Under the pieces are notes generated by a model. It made no database searches. It saw only the letters and a list, made by a program, of their open reading frames with translations, and was not told where the DNA came from. From Streptomyces sp. DSM 110735 (GTDB lineage: Bacteria > Actinomycetota > Actinomycetes > Streptomycetales > Streptomycetaceae), in assembly GCF_016482685.1 (NCBI RefSeq), contig NZ_JACYHF010000001.1, positions 434,001-498,000 on the forward strand: 64,000 bases of DNA, written 5' to 3'. Made by a program: the position numbers and the translations under genes. Shown piece after piece: positions 19,813 to 28,414 of the stretch (the stretch's first letter is position 1; each line of letters opens with the position of its first letter).

Positions 19813-20715
19813 TCAGCCGAGCTGTGCCGTCGCCTCCAGCGCGATCCGTTCGAAGATCTTCTGGTCGGCGGCGAAGTCCGAGTCCGGGATGGGCCAGTGG
19901 ATCACGATCTCGTCGAAGCCCAGCTCCCGGTGGCGCCCGGCGAAGTCCACAAACGCGTCCAGGGACTGGAGCGGTCCGGTGCGGTCGGGGGTGAAGCCGG
20001 TGAGCAGGATCTTGTCCAGTTCGGCCACGTCCCGCCCGGCCTCCGCGCACGCCTCGCGGAGCTTGTCGATCTGGCCGCGCAGCGCCTCGACCGACTGCTC
20101 GGGGGTGCCGTTCTCGTACAGCTTCGGGTCGCCCGTGGTCACCCACGCCTGGCCGTACCGGGCGGCCAGGCGCAGCCCGCGGGGACCGGTCGCCGCCACC
20201 GCGAAGGGCAGCCGGGGGCGCTGCACACAGCCGGGGATGTCGCGCGCCTCGACGGCCGAGTAGAACCGCCCCTCCTCGGTGACCGCGCCCTCGGTGAGCA
20301 GCCGGTCGAGCAGGGCCACGAACTCCGCGAACCGGTCGGCGCGCTCGCGCGGGGTCCAGGGCTCCTGGCCGAGCGCGGTCGCGTCGAAGCCGATGCCGCC
20401 CGCGCCGACGCCGAGGGTGATCCGGCCGTCGGAGACGTCGTCCAGGGAGATCAGCTCCTTGGCAAGGGTCACCGGGTGCCGGAAGTTGGGGGAGGTGACG
20501 AGCGTGCCCAGCCGCAGCCGCGAGGTCGTGGCGGCCGCCGCCGCCAGCGTGGGCACCGCGCCGAACCAGGGGCCGTCGCGGAAGCTGCGCCACGACAGGT
20601 GGTCGTAGGTGTACGCGGCGTGGAAGCCCAGGTCCTCCGCGCGCTGCCACTTGGCGCGGCCGCCCTCGTGCCAGCGGTCGACGGGGAGGATCAGGGTGCT
20701 CAGACGCAGACTCAT
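19813..20715 (-). CDS. LLM-class F420-dependent oxidoreductase
   Basis: A 300-residue TIM-barrel protein of the luciferase-like monooxygenase superfamily. Recognisable blocks are AEDLGFHAAYTYDHLSWRSF, LRLGTLVTSPNFRHPVTLAK, ISLDDVSDGRITLGVGAGG and PRGLRLAARYGQAWVTTGDP. The TSPNFRHP and GVGAGG segments line the flavin/F420 pocket in this family, and many Streptomyces members use F420. Substrate is unknown. It stands alone between kptA and the HAD gene. Confidence 0.88.
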   Translation of the reverse strand: MSLRLSTLILPVDRWHEGGRAKWQRAEDLGFHAAYTYDHLSWRSFRDGPWFGAVPTLAAAAATTSRLRLGTLVTSPNFRHPVTLAKELISLDDVSDGRITLGVGAGGIGFDATALGQEPWTPRERADRFAEFVALLDRLLTEGAVTEEGRFYSAVEARDIPGCVQRPRLPFAVAATGPRGLRLAARYGQAWVTTGDPKLYENGTPEQSVEALRGQIDKLREACAEAGRDVAELDKILLTGFTPDRTGPLQSLDAFVDFAGRHRELGFDEIVIHWPIPDSDFAADQKIFERIALEATAQLG

Positions 20716-20778
20716 GGCGTCGAGCCTACGTGCCCGGTGAGGAGGGCCCGGACGCCCGTGAAAGCGCCCGCGCCCCCG

Positions 20779-21327
20779 TCAGCGTGCCTCGGTGAACCGC
20801 AGATAGCGGGCCGGTACGGACTCCGTCAGCCAGACCCCGTTCGCGCTGACGCGGAAGACGTGGCCGTCGCGGTGCATGGCCGCCGCGTCCACCGCGAGGA
20901 CGACGGGTCGGCCGCGCCGGGAGCCGACGCGGGTGGCTGTCTCGCGGTCGGCCGAGAGGTGGACGTCGTGGCGGCTCATGGGGCGCAGCCCCTCCGCGCG
21001 GATCGCGTCCAGGGAGCGGGCGACGGTGCCGTGGTAGAGGTACGGCGGCGGGGTGGCCGGGGCGAGTCCCAGGTCGACGCGCACGGTGTGGCCCTGGCTG
21101 GCGCGGATGCGGGTGCCCTCGACCGCATAGCGCTTCTTGTCGTTGACGGCCACGACGTGGTCGAGTTCCGCGCGCGTGAACGGGAAGCCGTGCGCGGCGG
21201 CGGCCGTCATCAGGGCGTCGATCTCGACCCAGCCGCCCGCGTCCAGCGTGAGTCCGATGCGCTCGGGCTGGTGGCGCAGATGCTTCGAGAGGTACTTCGA
21301 CAGCTTTACGGTACGTCTGTCATCCAT
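20779..21327 (-). CDS. kptA: RNA 2'-phosphotransferase Tpt1/KptA
   Basis: A 182-residue protein of normal length. Characteristic blocks are LSKYLSKHLRHQPERIGLTL, the RYAVEGTRIRASQGHT core with Arg and His, LYHGTV, and HVHLS-like RHDVHLSADRETA. The family transfers a splice-junction 2'-phosphate from RNA to NAD+, yielding ADP-ribose cyclic phosphate. Bacteria lack the eukaryotic tRNA splicing pathway, so the physiological role is unclear. The ATG has AAGGA upstream. Its 5' region on the minus strand is unusually A-rich, and a DnaA-box trio lies just beyond, at 21435-21488. Confidence 0.92.
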   Translation of the reverse strand: MDDRRTVKLSKYLSKHLRHQPERIGLTLDAGGWVEIDALMTAAAAHGFPFTRAELDHVVAVNDKKRYAVEGTRIRASQGHTVRVDLGLAPATPPPYLYHGTVARSLDAIRAEGLRPMSRHDVHLSADRETATRVGSRRGRPVVLAVDAAAMHRDGHVFRVSANGVWLTESVPARYLRFTEAR

Positions 21328-21434
21328 ATTTCCTTACGTTCCTTCTTTTCTGTTTCGTCTTTTACCTGCTTTCTCGCTTTCATGATGTACACGAAGAGAC
21401 GTAGGTCACGCACTCGATTTTCGTCAGGAGGTTT

Positions 21435-21488
21435 GATCCACAGCCAAGTTCAGTTATCCACAAAGAAGTTGGCGATCCTGTGGACAAC
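21435..21488. other. DnaA-box trio beside kptA
   Basis: TGATCCACA (21435-21443), TTATCCACA (21455-21463) and the inverted TGTGGACAA (21480-21488) match or nearly match DnaA boxes. The last two lie within the 3' end of the hydrolase-SDR gene. DnaA binding is inferred from sequence only. Confidence 0.6.
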
Positions 21489-23015
21489 TGACGCCCGTTT
21501 CGCGACAGTTGGCTCGTTCTGCGCCACGGCGTCCAGGATCGCGCTCGCGGCCTTCTCCGGCGGCCAGTTGGCGTCAGGTGCCGCGCAGGCGACGGTAACT
21601 CCAATGTCGTGCACGGACAGTTCGGCGCGCAGGCGATCCGAAAGATCCGTCACGGCGGACCCGATGTTGACGATGTGACCGCCCTGCCCCCGCTCCACCA
21701 TGCGCGCCCCGAAAAGACGGCAACTGTGCAGCGCGCCGAACACGTTGACCTCCAGCGCCGCCCGCCAGTCGTCGGCGGGAGAGGCGAGGAGGGAGTCGGG
21801 GAGGTCGACGCCCGCGCCATTCACCAGCACGTCCACCACGCCGTGTTCGCCGTGCACCCGCGCGGCCAGCTTCTCCACGGCCTGCTCGTCGGAGACGTCC
21901 ACCGACTCCGCCCACGCCCCCGACGCCCCCAGCAACAGGGCGAGTTCGGCCGTGCGGGTCGCCGCCTCCGGGTCGCGGTCCACGGCCACCACCCGCGCGC
22001 CGGCCTCCGCGAAGGCGAACGCCGTAGACCTACCGATGCCGTCGCCCGCGCCGGTGACCAGCACCAACTGCCCGGCGAAACGGTCGCCATGGCGGCCCTC
22101 GGGCACGGAGGCGGGCTCGCCCTGCTCGACCGACTCCACGAACTCGGTGATCCACAGCGCCAGTTGGTCGGGACGGGTGCGGGGAATCCAGTGCTTGGCC
22201 GGGAGGACGCGCCGGACCAGCCGGGGCACCCACCGCTCCAGGTCGTCGTAGAGCCGCGGGGAGAGGAACGCGTCGCCCTCGGGCGTGACGAGCTGCACCG
22301 GCACGTGCGCGTGGGCGTCCGGGCGCGGCTTGCGCAGCCGGGGGCGGACGTTGTCCCGGTAGAGCCAGGCGCCGTGTGCCGCGTCCGAGGGCAGGGAGGC
22401 GGTCGGGTAGCCGTCGGCAGGGACCTTCTCCGCCCGCTGGAGGAGGGCGGGCCAGCGCTTGCCGAGCGGTCCGCGCCAGGCGAGTTCGGGCAGCACGGGG
22501 GTGTGCAGCAGATAGACGTACCAGGACTTCGCGCCCTGACCGAGAAGTTGACCGATCCTGCGGGGAGTCGGGCGCTTCACGCGCGCGTTGATCCAGTGCC
22601 CGAAGTGGTCGAGGGACGGACCCGACATGGAGGTGAAGGAGGAGATGCGACCCTTGGTGCGGGCGACCGTGACGAACTCCCAGGACTGCACCGATCCCCA
22701 GTCGTGGCCCACGAGATGGACCGGACGGTCCGGGCTCACCGCGTCCACCACGGCCAGGAAGTCGTCCGTCAGCTTGGCCAGCGTGAAGCCCCCGCGCAGC
22801 GGCTTCGGCGCGGTCGAACGCCCGTGACCCCGGACGTCGTAGAGCACCACGTGGAAGTCGCGGGCGAGCCGGACGGCGACCTCGGACCAGACCTCCTTGC
22901 TGTCCGGGTAGCCGTGCACCAGCACCACCGTCGGCCGTGCGGGGTCGCCGAGTTCGGCCACGCACAGCTCGATCCCGCCGGTCCTGATCCGGCGCTCGCG
23001 CGCACCCTCCAGCAT
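21450..23015 (-). CDS. Alpha/beta hydrolase fused to an SDR domain lacking the catalytic Tyr-Lys
   Basis: A 521-residue fusion. Residues about 1-300 are an epoxide-hydrolase-like alpha/beta hydrolase with VLVHGYPDSKEVW, the nucleophile-elbow region HLVGHDWGSVQSWEF and YDVRGHGRS. Residues about 315-521 resemble a short-chain dehydrogenase with the nucleotide motif TGAGDGIG, an acidic DRDP, VLVNGAGVD and NVFGALHSCRLF. The usual YxxxK block is missing: NIGSAV runs directly into TDLSDRLRAELSVHD, and the C terminus is short, ending FFVDN inside DnaA boxes. Two in-frame deletions are the simplest reading. The start has GGAGGAG and shares one base with the M24 gene stop, so they are coupled. Confidence 0.85.
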   Translation of the reverse strand: MLEGARERRIRTGGIELCVAELGDPARPTVVLVHGYPDSKEVWSEVAVRLARDFHVVLYDVRGHGRSTAPKPLRGGFTLAKLTDDFLAVVDAVSPDRPVHLVGHDWGSVQSWEFVTVARTKGRISSFTSMSGPSLDHFGHWINARVKRPTPRRIGQLLGQGAKSWYVYLLHTPVLPELAWRGPLGKRWPALLQRAEKVPADGYPTASLPSDAAHGAWLYRDNVRPRLRKPRPDAHAHVPVQLVTPEGDAFLSPRLYDDLERWVPRLVRRVLPAKHWIPRTRPDQLALWITEFVESVEQGEPASVPEGRHGDRFAGQLVLVTGAGDGIGRSTAFAFAEAGARVVAVDRDPEAATRTAELALLLGASGAWAESVDVSDEQAVEKLAARVHGEHGVVDVLVNGAGVDLPDSLLASPADDWRAALEVNVFGALHSCRLFGARMVERGQGGHIVNIGSAVTDLSDRLRAELSVHDIGVTVACAAPDANWPPEKAASAILDAVAQNEPTVAKRASVVHRIANFFVDN

Positions 23016-23854
23016 CACTTCTCCTCCGCCCAGCGCCGCGTGTGCGGCAGATCGTCGTCCAGCCAGAAGGCGCTCTCGTCGGGGTCGCGCGAGTCCGTGA
23101 CCACCAGGATCTCCTCGAACTTGGCGCCCGTGCCCCGGAATCCGAGGTGGGGCTCGACCGCCCACAGACCCGGACGCGGCGGGTGGTCGGAGAAGCGGTA
23201 CGGCGACCACAGGGGCGACCAGCCCTCGCGATGACCGTGCACCGCGTCGCTCAGCAGCCCCTTGAGGGACTGGGTGCCGAAGCCGAACACCTGCGGTGCG
23301 AAACGGCGTTGGCGCACCCGGTCCACCTTGTGGGCGATCACGCCGAAGGGGTAGGCGCGGTGCCGGTTGGCGTACCCCTGGCGGGTCATGAGCCGCTCCA
23401 CGTCCAGGTAGATCTCGCGCAGCGGGCGCCGCTCGCGCACCTCGCGCAGGATCAGCTCGCGGTGCGCCTCCAGGTCGGCCATGAGGCGCCGTTGCAGCGG
23501 GTTGTCGCCGAGGGCGCCCGAGTAGCCGATGTCGGCCGTGTACCCCTCGTACACCGGGGCCAGGTCCAGGATGAACGGCATCCCGGGCTCCAGGGCGCGG
23601 TCGGTGGGGAAGAACTGGAGCGGTATCCGGAAACCGGTGAACGCCGTCCGGTCGCCGAACCAGGCGAAGGGCAGATGGAACCAGTCCCGCATCCCGCGCT
23701 CGTACAGCCACCGCCGCTGCATCCGGGCCGCCTCGCGCTCGGTGACGCCCGGCTCCAGACGAGCCGCGACCGCCTCCGCGCACTCGTACGCGAGCCGTTG
23801 CACCCGCTGGAAGCCCCGCAGTTCGGCGGAGAGTTCACTCACTGCGCTCGTCAT
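23015..23854 (-). CDS. M24 family metallopeptidase-like protein
   Basis: A 279-residue pita-bread-fold protein. Metal-ligand type segments include PFILDLAPVYEGYTADIGYS (two aspartates), a mid-region NRHRAYPFGVIAHK histidine, LWAVEPHLGF (Glu) and AKFEEILVVT (Glu). This fits methionine aminopeptidase / Xaa-Pro dipeptidase relatives that bind two metal ions. Some M24 members are not peptidases, so the substrate is open. It is translationally coupled to the downstream hydrolase-SDR gene, which suggests a shared pathway. Confidence 0.85.
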   Translation of the reverse strand: MTSAVSELSAELRGFQRVQRLAYECAEAVAARLEPGVTEREAARMQRRWLYERGMRDWFHLPFAWFGDRTAFTGFRIPLQFFPTDRALEPGMPFILDLAPVYEGYTADIGYSGALGDNPLQRRLMADLEAHRELILREVRERRPLREIYLDVERLMTRQGYANRHRAYPFGVIAHKVDRVRQRRFAPQVFGFGTQSLKGLLSDAVHGHREGWSPLWSPYRFSDHPPRPGLWAVEPHLGFRGTGAKFEEILVVTDSRDPDESAFWLDDDLPHTRRWAEEK

Positions 23855-24139
23855 GCCGCCCGTCCCGTCGATGCCACGCCCTCGTCACCCGACCCTGCTG
23901 AATCTCGCAGTTGTTAGAGGCGGCGTCAATAGGGGAGATCACCGGGGTGACCCCTAGGGGCCTCTGGCCCTCGCCCCCGGGAACCCCGCCCCCGTCCCCG
24001 GGAACCCGGCCCGCTGTCCCCCCGGAACCCGTCCCGCGCACAGTCCCCTAGGGCCCCGTACTACCGGAGACTGACCCCAAGACGGCTCTGAGGTCTGACG
24101 ACCGGCGTGGTCCGCGTCACTACCGTCGGGGACGTGACT

Positions 24140-25105
24140 GTGATCGCGACCGAGAGCCTGAGCAAGCGGTACCCACGGGTGACCGCTCTCGACCGGCTGT
24201 CCGTGGACATCGGACCCGGTGTGACCGGACTCGTCGGTGCCAACGGCGCCGGCAAGTCCACCCTGATCAAGATCCTCCTGGGTCTGTCCCCCGCCTCCGA
24301 GGGCCGCGCCGCCGTGCTCGGTCTCGACGTGGCGACCGAGGGCGCCGCCATCCGGGAGCGGGTCGGGTACATGCCGGAGCACGACTGCCTGCCGCCCGAC
24401 GTCTCGGCCACCGAGTTCGTCGTGCACATGGCCCGCATGTCCGGACTGCCTGCCGCCGCCGCGCGTGAGCGCACCGCGGACACCCTGCGCCATGTCGGCC
24501 TCTACGAGGAGCGGTACCGCCCCATCGGCGGCTACTCCACCGGCATGAAACAGCGGGTCAAGCTCGCCCAGGCGCTGGTGCACGACCCGCGCCTGGTCTT
24601 CCTGGACGAGCCGACCAACGGGCTCGACCCGGTCGGGCGCGACGAGATGCTCGGTCTGATCCGCCGCGTCCACACCGACTTCGGCATCTCCGTCCTGGTC
24701 ACCTCGCACCTGCTCGGCGAGCTGGAGCGCACCTGCGACCACGTGGTCGTCGTGGACGGCGGCAAGCTGCTGCGGTCCAGCTCCACCACCGACTTCACCC
24801 AGACCACGACGACCCTCGCGATCGAGGTCACCGACAGCGACACCCACCCCGACGGCACCCGCGCCCTGCGCGAGGCGCTCGGCGCGCGCGGACTCGACAC
24901 CGAGGACGAGGGCGGCGGGCTGCCCGGCGCCGGACACATCGTCCTGGTGACCGCGAGCGGCGACGAGACGTACGACCTGGTGCGCGACGTCGTCGCGGAC
25001 CTCGGACTCGGCCTGGTGCGCATGGAGCAGCGCAGGCACCGCATCTCCGAGGTGTTCACCACCGCCGACGAGCAGCGGAAGGAGGCCGCCGGCCATGGCG
25101 GTTGA
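24140..25105 (+). CDS. ABC transporter ATP-binding protein (first pair)
   Basis: About 321 residues from the GTG at 24140 (reads MIATESLSKRYPRVTALDRL). Walker A is VGANGAGKST, the signature region is YSTGMKQRVKLAQA, Walker B is LVFLDEPTNGLDP, and the switch histidine is in TSHLLGE. A C-terminal domain of about 90 residues follows the ATPase. GGGGA lies seven bases before this GTG; another GTG at 24134 is too close to it. It overlaps the permease by 11 bases and begins a four-gene cluster of two ATPase-permease pairs, probably an exporter of unknown substrate. Confidence 0.93.
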   Translation: MIATESLSKRYPRVTALDRLSVDIGPGVTGLVGANGAGKSTLIKILLGLSPASEGRAAVLGLDVATEGAAIRERVGYMPEHDCLPPDVSATEFVVHMARMSGLPAAAARERTADTLRHVGLYEERYRPIGGYSTGMKQRVKLAQALVHDPRLVFLDEPTNGLDPVGRDEMLGLIRRVHTDFGISVLVTSHLLGELERTCDHVVVVDGGKLLRSSSTTDFTQTTTTLAIEVTDSDTHPDGTRALREALGARGLDTEDEGGGLPGAGHIVLVTASGDETYDLVRDVVADLGLGLVRMEQRRHRISEVFTTADEQRKEAAGHGG

Positions 25106-26027
25106 GCACCCCATCCAGCACCCTGTCACCGAGTCGGCGGGGTCGCCCTCTGGCGACCAGTCCCGCATCCACGACATCGGCTACCGCGGTTACGACGGCC
25201 CCCGCCTCGGCCGCGCCTACGCCCGCCGTTCGCTCTACTCGCAGTCCCTGCGCGGCGCCTACGGACTCGGCCGCTCGGCCAAGTCCAAGGTGCTGCCCAT
25301 GCTGCTGTTCGCGGTGATGTGCGTGCCCGCGGCCATCATGGTCGCCGTCGCGGTGACCACCAAGGCGCACGAACTGCCGGTCCCCTACAGCCGGTACGCG
25401 ATCATCATGCAGGCCGTCATCAGCCTGTACGTGGCCTCGCAGGCACCCCAGTCGGTCTCGCGCGACCTGCGCTTCAAGACGGTGCCGCTGTACTTCTCGC
25501 GGCCGATCGAGACCGCCGACTACGTGCTCGCGAAGTTCGCGGCGCTCGCCTCGGCCCTGTTCGTCCTCACCGGTGGCCCGCTGCTCGTGCTCTACGTGGG
25601 CGCGCTGCTCGCCAAGATGGGGGTGGCCCACCAGAGCGAGAAGTTCGGACAGGGAGTGGTCTCGGTGGCGCTGCTCTCCCTGCTGTTCGCCGGGATCGGT
25701 CTGGTCATCGCCTCCATCACCCCGCGCCGCGGCTTCGGCATCGCCGCCGTCATCGCCGTCATGACGATCTCCTACGGCGCGGTCTCCACGCTCCAGGCCA
25801 TCGCGGACGCCCAGGGCAACAGCGGGGCGGTGCCGTGGATCGGGCTGTTCTCCCCGGTCACCCTGATCGACGGCATCCAGTCGGCACTGCTCGGCGGCGC
25901 GTCGTCGTTCCCCAGCGGCGTCGGCCCGTCCACCGGAGAGGGCTTCGTCTATCTGATCGTCGTCCTCGGAGTCATCGCCGCCTGCTACGGCCTGCTGCTG
26001 CGCCGCTACAAGAAGGTGAGCCTGTGA
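25095..26027 (+). CDS. ABC transporter permease (first pair)
   Basis: A 310-residue ABC-2 type membrane protein. A 60-residue cytoplasmic N terminus contains DIGYRGYDGPRLGRAYARRS, a block seen in actinobacterial ABC-2 permeases, and is followed by about six hydrophobic segments. The gene overlaps the upstream ATPase gene and its TGA overlaps the GTG of the next ATPase gene (GTGA), so the set is translated as one unit. Substrate unknown. Confidence 0.9.
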   Translation: MAVEHPIQHPVTESAGSPSGDQSRIHDIGYRGYDGPRLGRAYARRSLYSQSLRGAYGLGRSAKSKVLPMLLFAVMCVPAAIMVAVAVTTKAHELPVPYSRYAIIMQAVISLYVASQAPQSVSRDLRFKTVPLYFSRPIETADYVLAKFAALASALFVLTGGPLLVLYVGALLAKMGVAHQSEKFGQGVVSVALLSLLFAGIGLVIASITPRRGFGIAAVIAVMTISYGAVSTLQAIADAQGNSGAVPWIGLFSPVTLIDGIQSALLGGASSFPSGVGPSTGEGFVYLIVVLGVIAACYGLLLRRYKKVSL

Positions 26028-26935
26028 CCACGCTCAGCATCGACCACGTCTCCCGCTGGTTCGGCAACGTGGTCGCCGTCAACGACATCACCATGACGAT
26101 CGGCCCCGGCGTCACCGGTCTGCTCGGTCCCAACGGTGCCGGGAAGTCCACCCTCATCAACATGATGGGCGGCTTCCTCGCCCCCTCCACCGGCACGATC
26201 ACCCTGGACGGCCGCCCGGTGTGGCGCAACGAGTCCGTCTACCGGGACATCGGCGTCGTACCCGAGCGGGAGGCGATGTACGACTTCCTCACCGGGCGCG
26301 AGTTCGTCGTCGCCAACGCCGAACTGCACGGGCTCGGCGACCGGGAGGCGCAGCGCGCCCTGGCCACGGTCGAGATGGAGTACGCGCAGGACCGCAAGAT
26401 CTCCACGTACTCCAAGGGCATGCGGCAGCGCGTGAAGATGGCTTCCGCGCTGGTCCACGACCCCTCGCTGCTGCTGCTCGACGAGCCGTTCAACGGTATG
26501 GACCCGCGCCAGCGCATGCAGCTCATGGACCTGCTGCGCACCATGGGCGACGAGGGCCGCACGGTGCTGTTCTCCTCGCACATCCTGGAGGAGGTCGAGC
26601 AGCTCGCCCGGCACATCGAGGTCGTCGTCGCCGGACGGCACGCGGCCAGCGGTGACTTCCGCAAGATCCGCCGCCTGATGACCGACCGCCCGCACCGCTA
26701 CCTGGTGCGCTCCAGCGACGACCGGGCGCTCGCGGCCGCGCTGATCGCGGACGCGTCCACGGCCGGTATCGAGGTGGACACCTCAGAGGGCGCGCTGCTC
26801 GTCCAGGCCGTCGACTTCGGCCGCTTCACCACGCTGCTGCCGAAGGTCGCCCGCGACCTGGGCATCCGGCTGCACACGGTCTCGCCGTCGGACGAGTCCC
26901 TGGAGTCCGTGTTCTCGTATCTGGTCGCGGCGTAG
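26024..26935 (+). CDS. ABC transporter ATP-binding protein (second pair)
   Basis: A 303-residue ATPase starting VTTLSIDHVSRWFGNVVAVN. Walker A is GPNGAGKSTL, the signature region is YSKGMRQRVKMASALVHDP, Walker B is LLLLDEPFNGMDP, and the switch histidine is in FSSHILEEVE. A C-terminal extension of about 80 residues resembles that of the first ATPase, so the two pairs probably arose by duplication. Its GTG start overlaps the stop of the first permease. Confidence 0.93.
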   Translation: MTTLSIDHVSRWFGNVVAVNDITMTIGPGVTGLLGPNGAGKSTLINMMGGFLAPSTGTITLDGRPVWRNESVYRDIGVVPEREAMYDFLTGREFVVANAELHGLGDREAQRALATVEMEYAQDRKISTYSKGMRQRVKMASALVHDPSLLLLDEPFNGMDPRQRMQLMDLLRTMGDEGRTVLFSSHILEEVEQLARHIEVVVAGRHAASGDFRKIRRLMTDRPHRYLVRSSDDRALAAALIADASTAGIEVDTSEGALLVQAVDFGRFTTLLPKVARDLGIRLHTVSPSDESLESVFSYLVAA

Positions 26936-26945
26936 GAGGCCGAAG

Positions 26946-27665
26946 ATGTACGACCCCACCGTCGCCCGGCTCACCTACCGAGCCCTGCTCGGCCGCCGTC
27001 GGGCCCTCGTGCTCGGCGTGCTGCCGCTGCTGCTGATCGTCATCTCCGCGATCGTCCGCGGTCTGACCGGCGCCGACGACCAAGTGGCCGCCGACGTCCT
27101 CGGCGGGTTCGCGCTCGCCACCATGGTGCCCATCATCGGCGTCATCGCGGGCACCGGCGCCATCGGACCGGAGATCGACGACGGCTCCGTGGTCTATCTG
27201 CTGTCCAAGCCGCTCAAGCGGCCGGCGATCATCTTCACCAAGCTGATCGTCGCCATCGCGGTCACCATGGTGTTCTCCGCCGTCCCGACCCTGATCGCGG
27301 GCCTGATCCTGAACGGCAACGGCCAGAACATCGCCGTCGCCTACACGGTCGCCGCGCTCGTCTCGTCCATCGCCTACTCGGCGCTGTTCCTGCTGCTCGG
27401 CACGGTCTCGCGGCACGCGGTGGTCTTCGGGCTCGTCTACGCGCTGGTCTGGGAGGCGCTGTTCGGCTCCCTGGTGGCCGGTGCGCGCACCCTGAGCGTC
27501 CAGCAGTGGTCGCTCGCGGTCGCCCACAAGCTCGCGGGCGGCGACCTGGTCACCTCCGACGTGGGGCTGACGACGGCCACGGTGCTGCTGATCGTGGTGA
27601 CCGTCGCGGCCACCTGGTTCGCGGGCTGGAAGCTGCGGTCGCTGACGCTGGCGGGCGAGGAGTAG
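26946..27665 (+). CDS. ABC transporter permease (second pair)
   Basis: A 239-residue ABC-2 type permease with about six membrane segments. GPEIDDGSVVYLLSKPLKRP is a conserved cytoplasmic loop of this class, implicated in contact with the ATPase. It follows the second ATPase gene by 10 bases and is the last gene of the cluster; a terminator hairpin follows within 10 bases. Substrate unknown. Confidence 0.9.
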   Translation: MYDPTVARLTYRALLGRRRALVLGVLPLLLIVISAIVRGLTGADDQVAADVLGGFALATMVPIIGVIAGTGAIGPEIDDGSVVYLLSKPLKRPAIIFTKLIVAIAVTMVFSAVPTLIAGLILNGNGQNIAVAYTVAALVSSIAYSALFLLLGTVSRHAVVFGLVYALVWEALFGSLVAGARTLSVQQWSLAVAHKLAGGDLVTSDVGLTTATVLLIVVTVAATWFAGWKLRSLTLAGEE

Positions 27666-27672
27666 GAGCGGG

Positions 27673-27695
27673 GGCCCCGGCGCTTTGACGGGGCC
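27673..27695 (+). terminator. Terminator after the ABC cluster
   Basis: GGCCCCG and CGGGGCC form a 7-bp stem around a GCGCTTTGA loop, followed by TTCACT. Confidence 0.7.
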
Positions 27696-27752
27696 TTCAC
27701 TCCCGGCTCGGCACACTGGAAACACGCTGAGAGACGGCGCGGAGGTGCGCGG

Positions 27753-27995
27753 ATGAACGAGCGGACACCGCAGGACGACGAGCCGGGACGGGACGGCTTT
27801 GACGCCTGGGACGACGTGGTCCTCGACGAGGAGTTCGTACGGGACGCCGAGACCGTCGAGCCCTCCGCCCGTGCCCGGATGCTCGCCGCCCGCTGGCGCG
27901 CGGAGCGGCCCGAGCCGCAGCCGTGGCGCTCGGACGAACCGCCCGCGGGCTGGTTCTTCAGCCGGGCTCGTCGGCGCAGGTGGCGCCGCCGGTAG
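27753..27995 (+). CDS. Small conserved-type hypothetical protein, acidic with an Arg-rich tail
   Basis: An 80-residue protein starting MNERTPQDDEPGRDGFDAWD. The first half is strongly acidic (DDVVLDEEFVRDAE), the middle carries ARMLAARWRAERPEP, and the C terminus is basic (RARRRRWRRR). GCGGAGGTGCGCGG precedes the ATG. The charge layout and codon bias support a real gene, but no function or family is recognised. It lies alone between the ABC cluster and tRNA-Ser(GCT). Confidence 0.65.
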   Translation: MNERTPQDDEPGRDGFDAWDDVVLDEEFVRDAETVEPSARARMLAARWRAERPEPQPWRSDEPPAGWFFSRARRRRWRRR

Positions 27996-28251
27996 CGCCG
28001 TTAATTCGGTGGCGCCCCCGCTCGGCGCCGGGGCACAGTAGGGGTGCCCCATCCGCCGGGAACGTCCCGGCGCCCCGAACCGGGAGAGGAGTGAGGACGA
28101 TGCCTCTGCACGGCAGTACGTCCGACTCCCGACAGGGTGGCCCGAGGCGGACTCCGGTGTAGTTCCCACCGTCGAGCCCGCTCCGCACAGGGAGCCACCC
28201 GGGGCGGCCGCTTCGAGCACGCGAAGTCGCTCTCGCGTGGGCCGCCCACCC

Positions 28252-28369
<118 letters not shown>

Positions 28370-28380
28370 GCATGCCTGTC

Positions 28381-28405
28381 GGGCGGGACCGTTGTGGTCC
28401 CGCCC
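28381..28405. terminator. Strong hairpin between tRNA-Ser(GCT) and the second HAD gene
   Basis: GGGCGGGACC and GGTCCCGCCC form a perfect 10-bp stem with a GTTGT loop. It can end transcription of the tRNA and of the converging HAD-serS operon. Confidence 0.85.
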
Positions 28406-28414
28406 GGTGGGCGT

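Noticed and set aside
23941..24060. Three CCCCGGGAACCC-like repeats before the ABC cluster as a regulatory array
   Set aside because: Short, C-rich and irregularly spaced; probably compositional.
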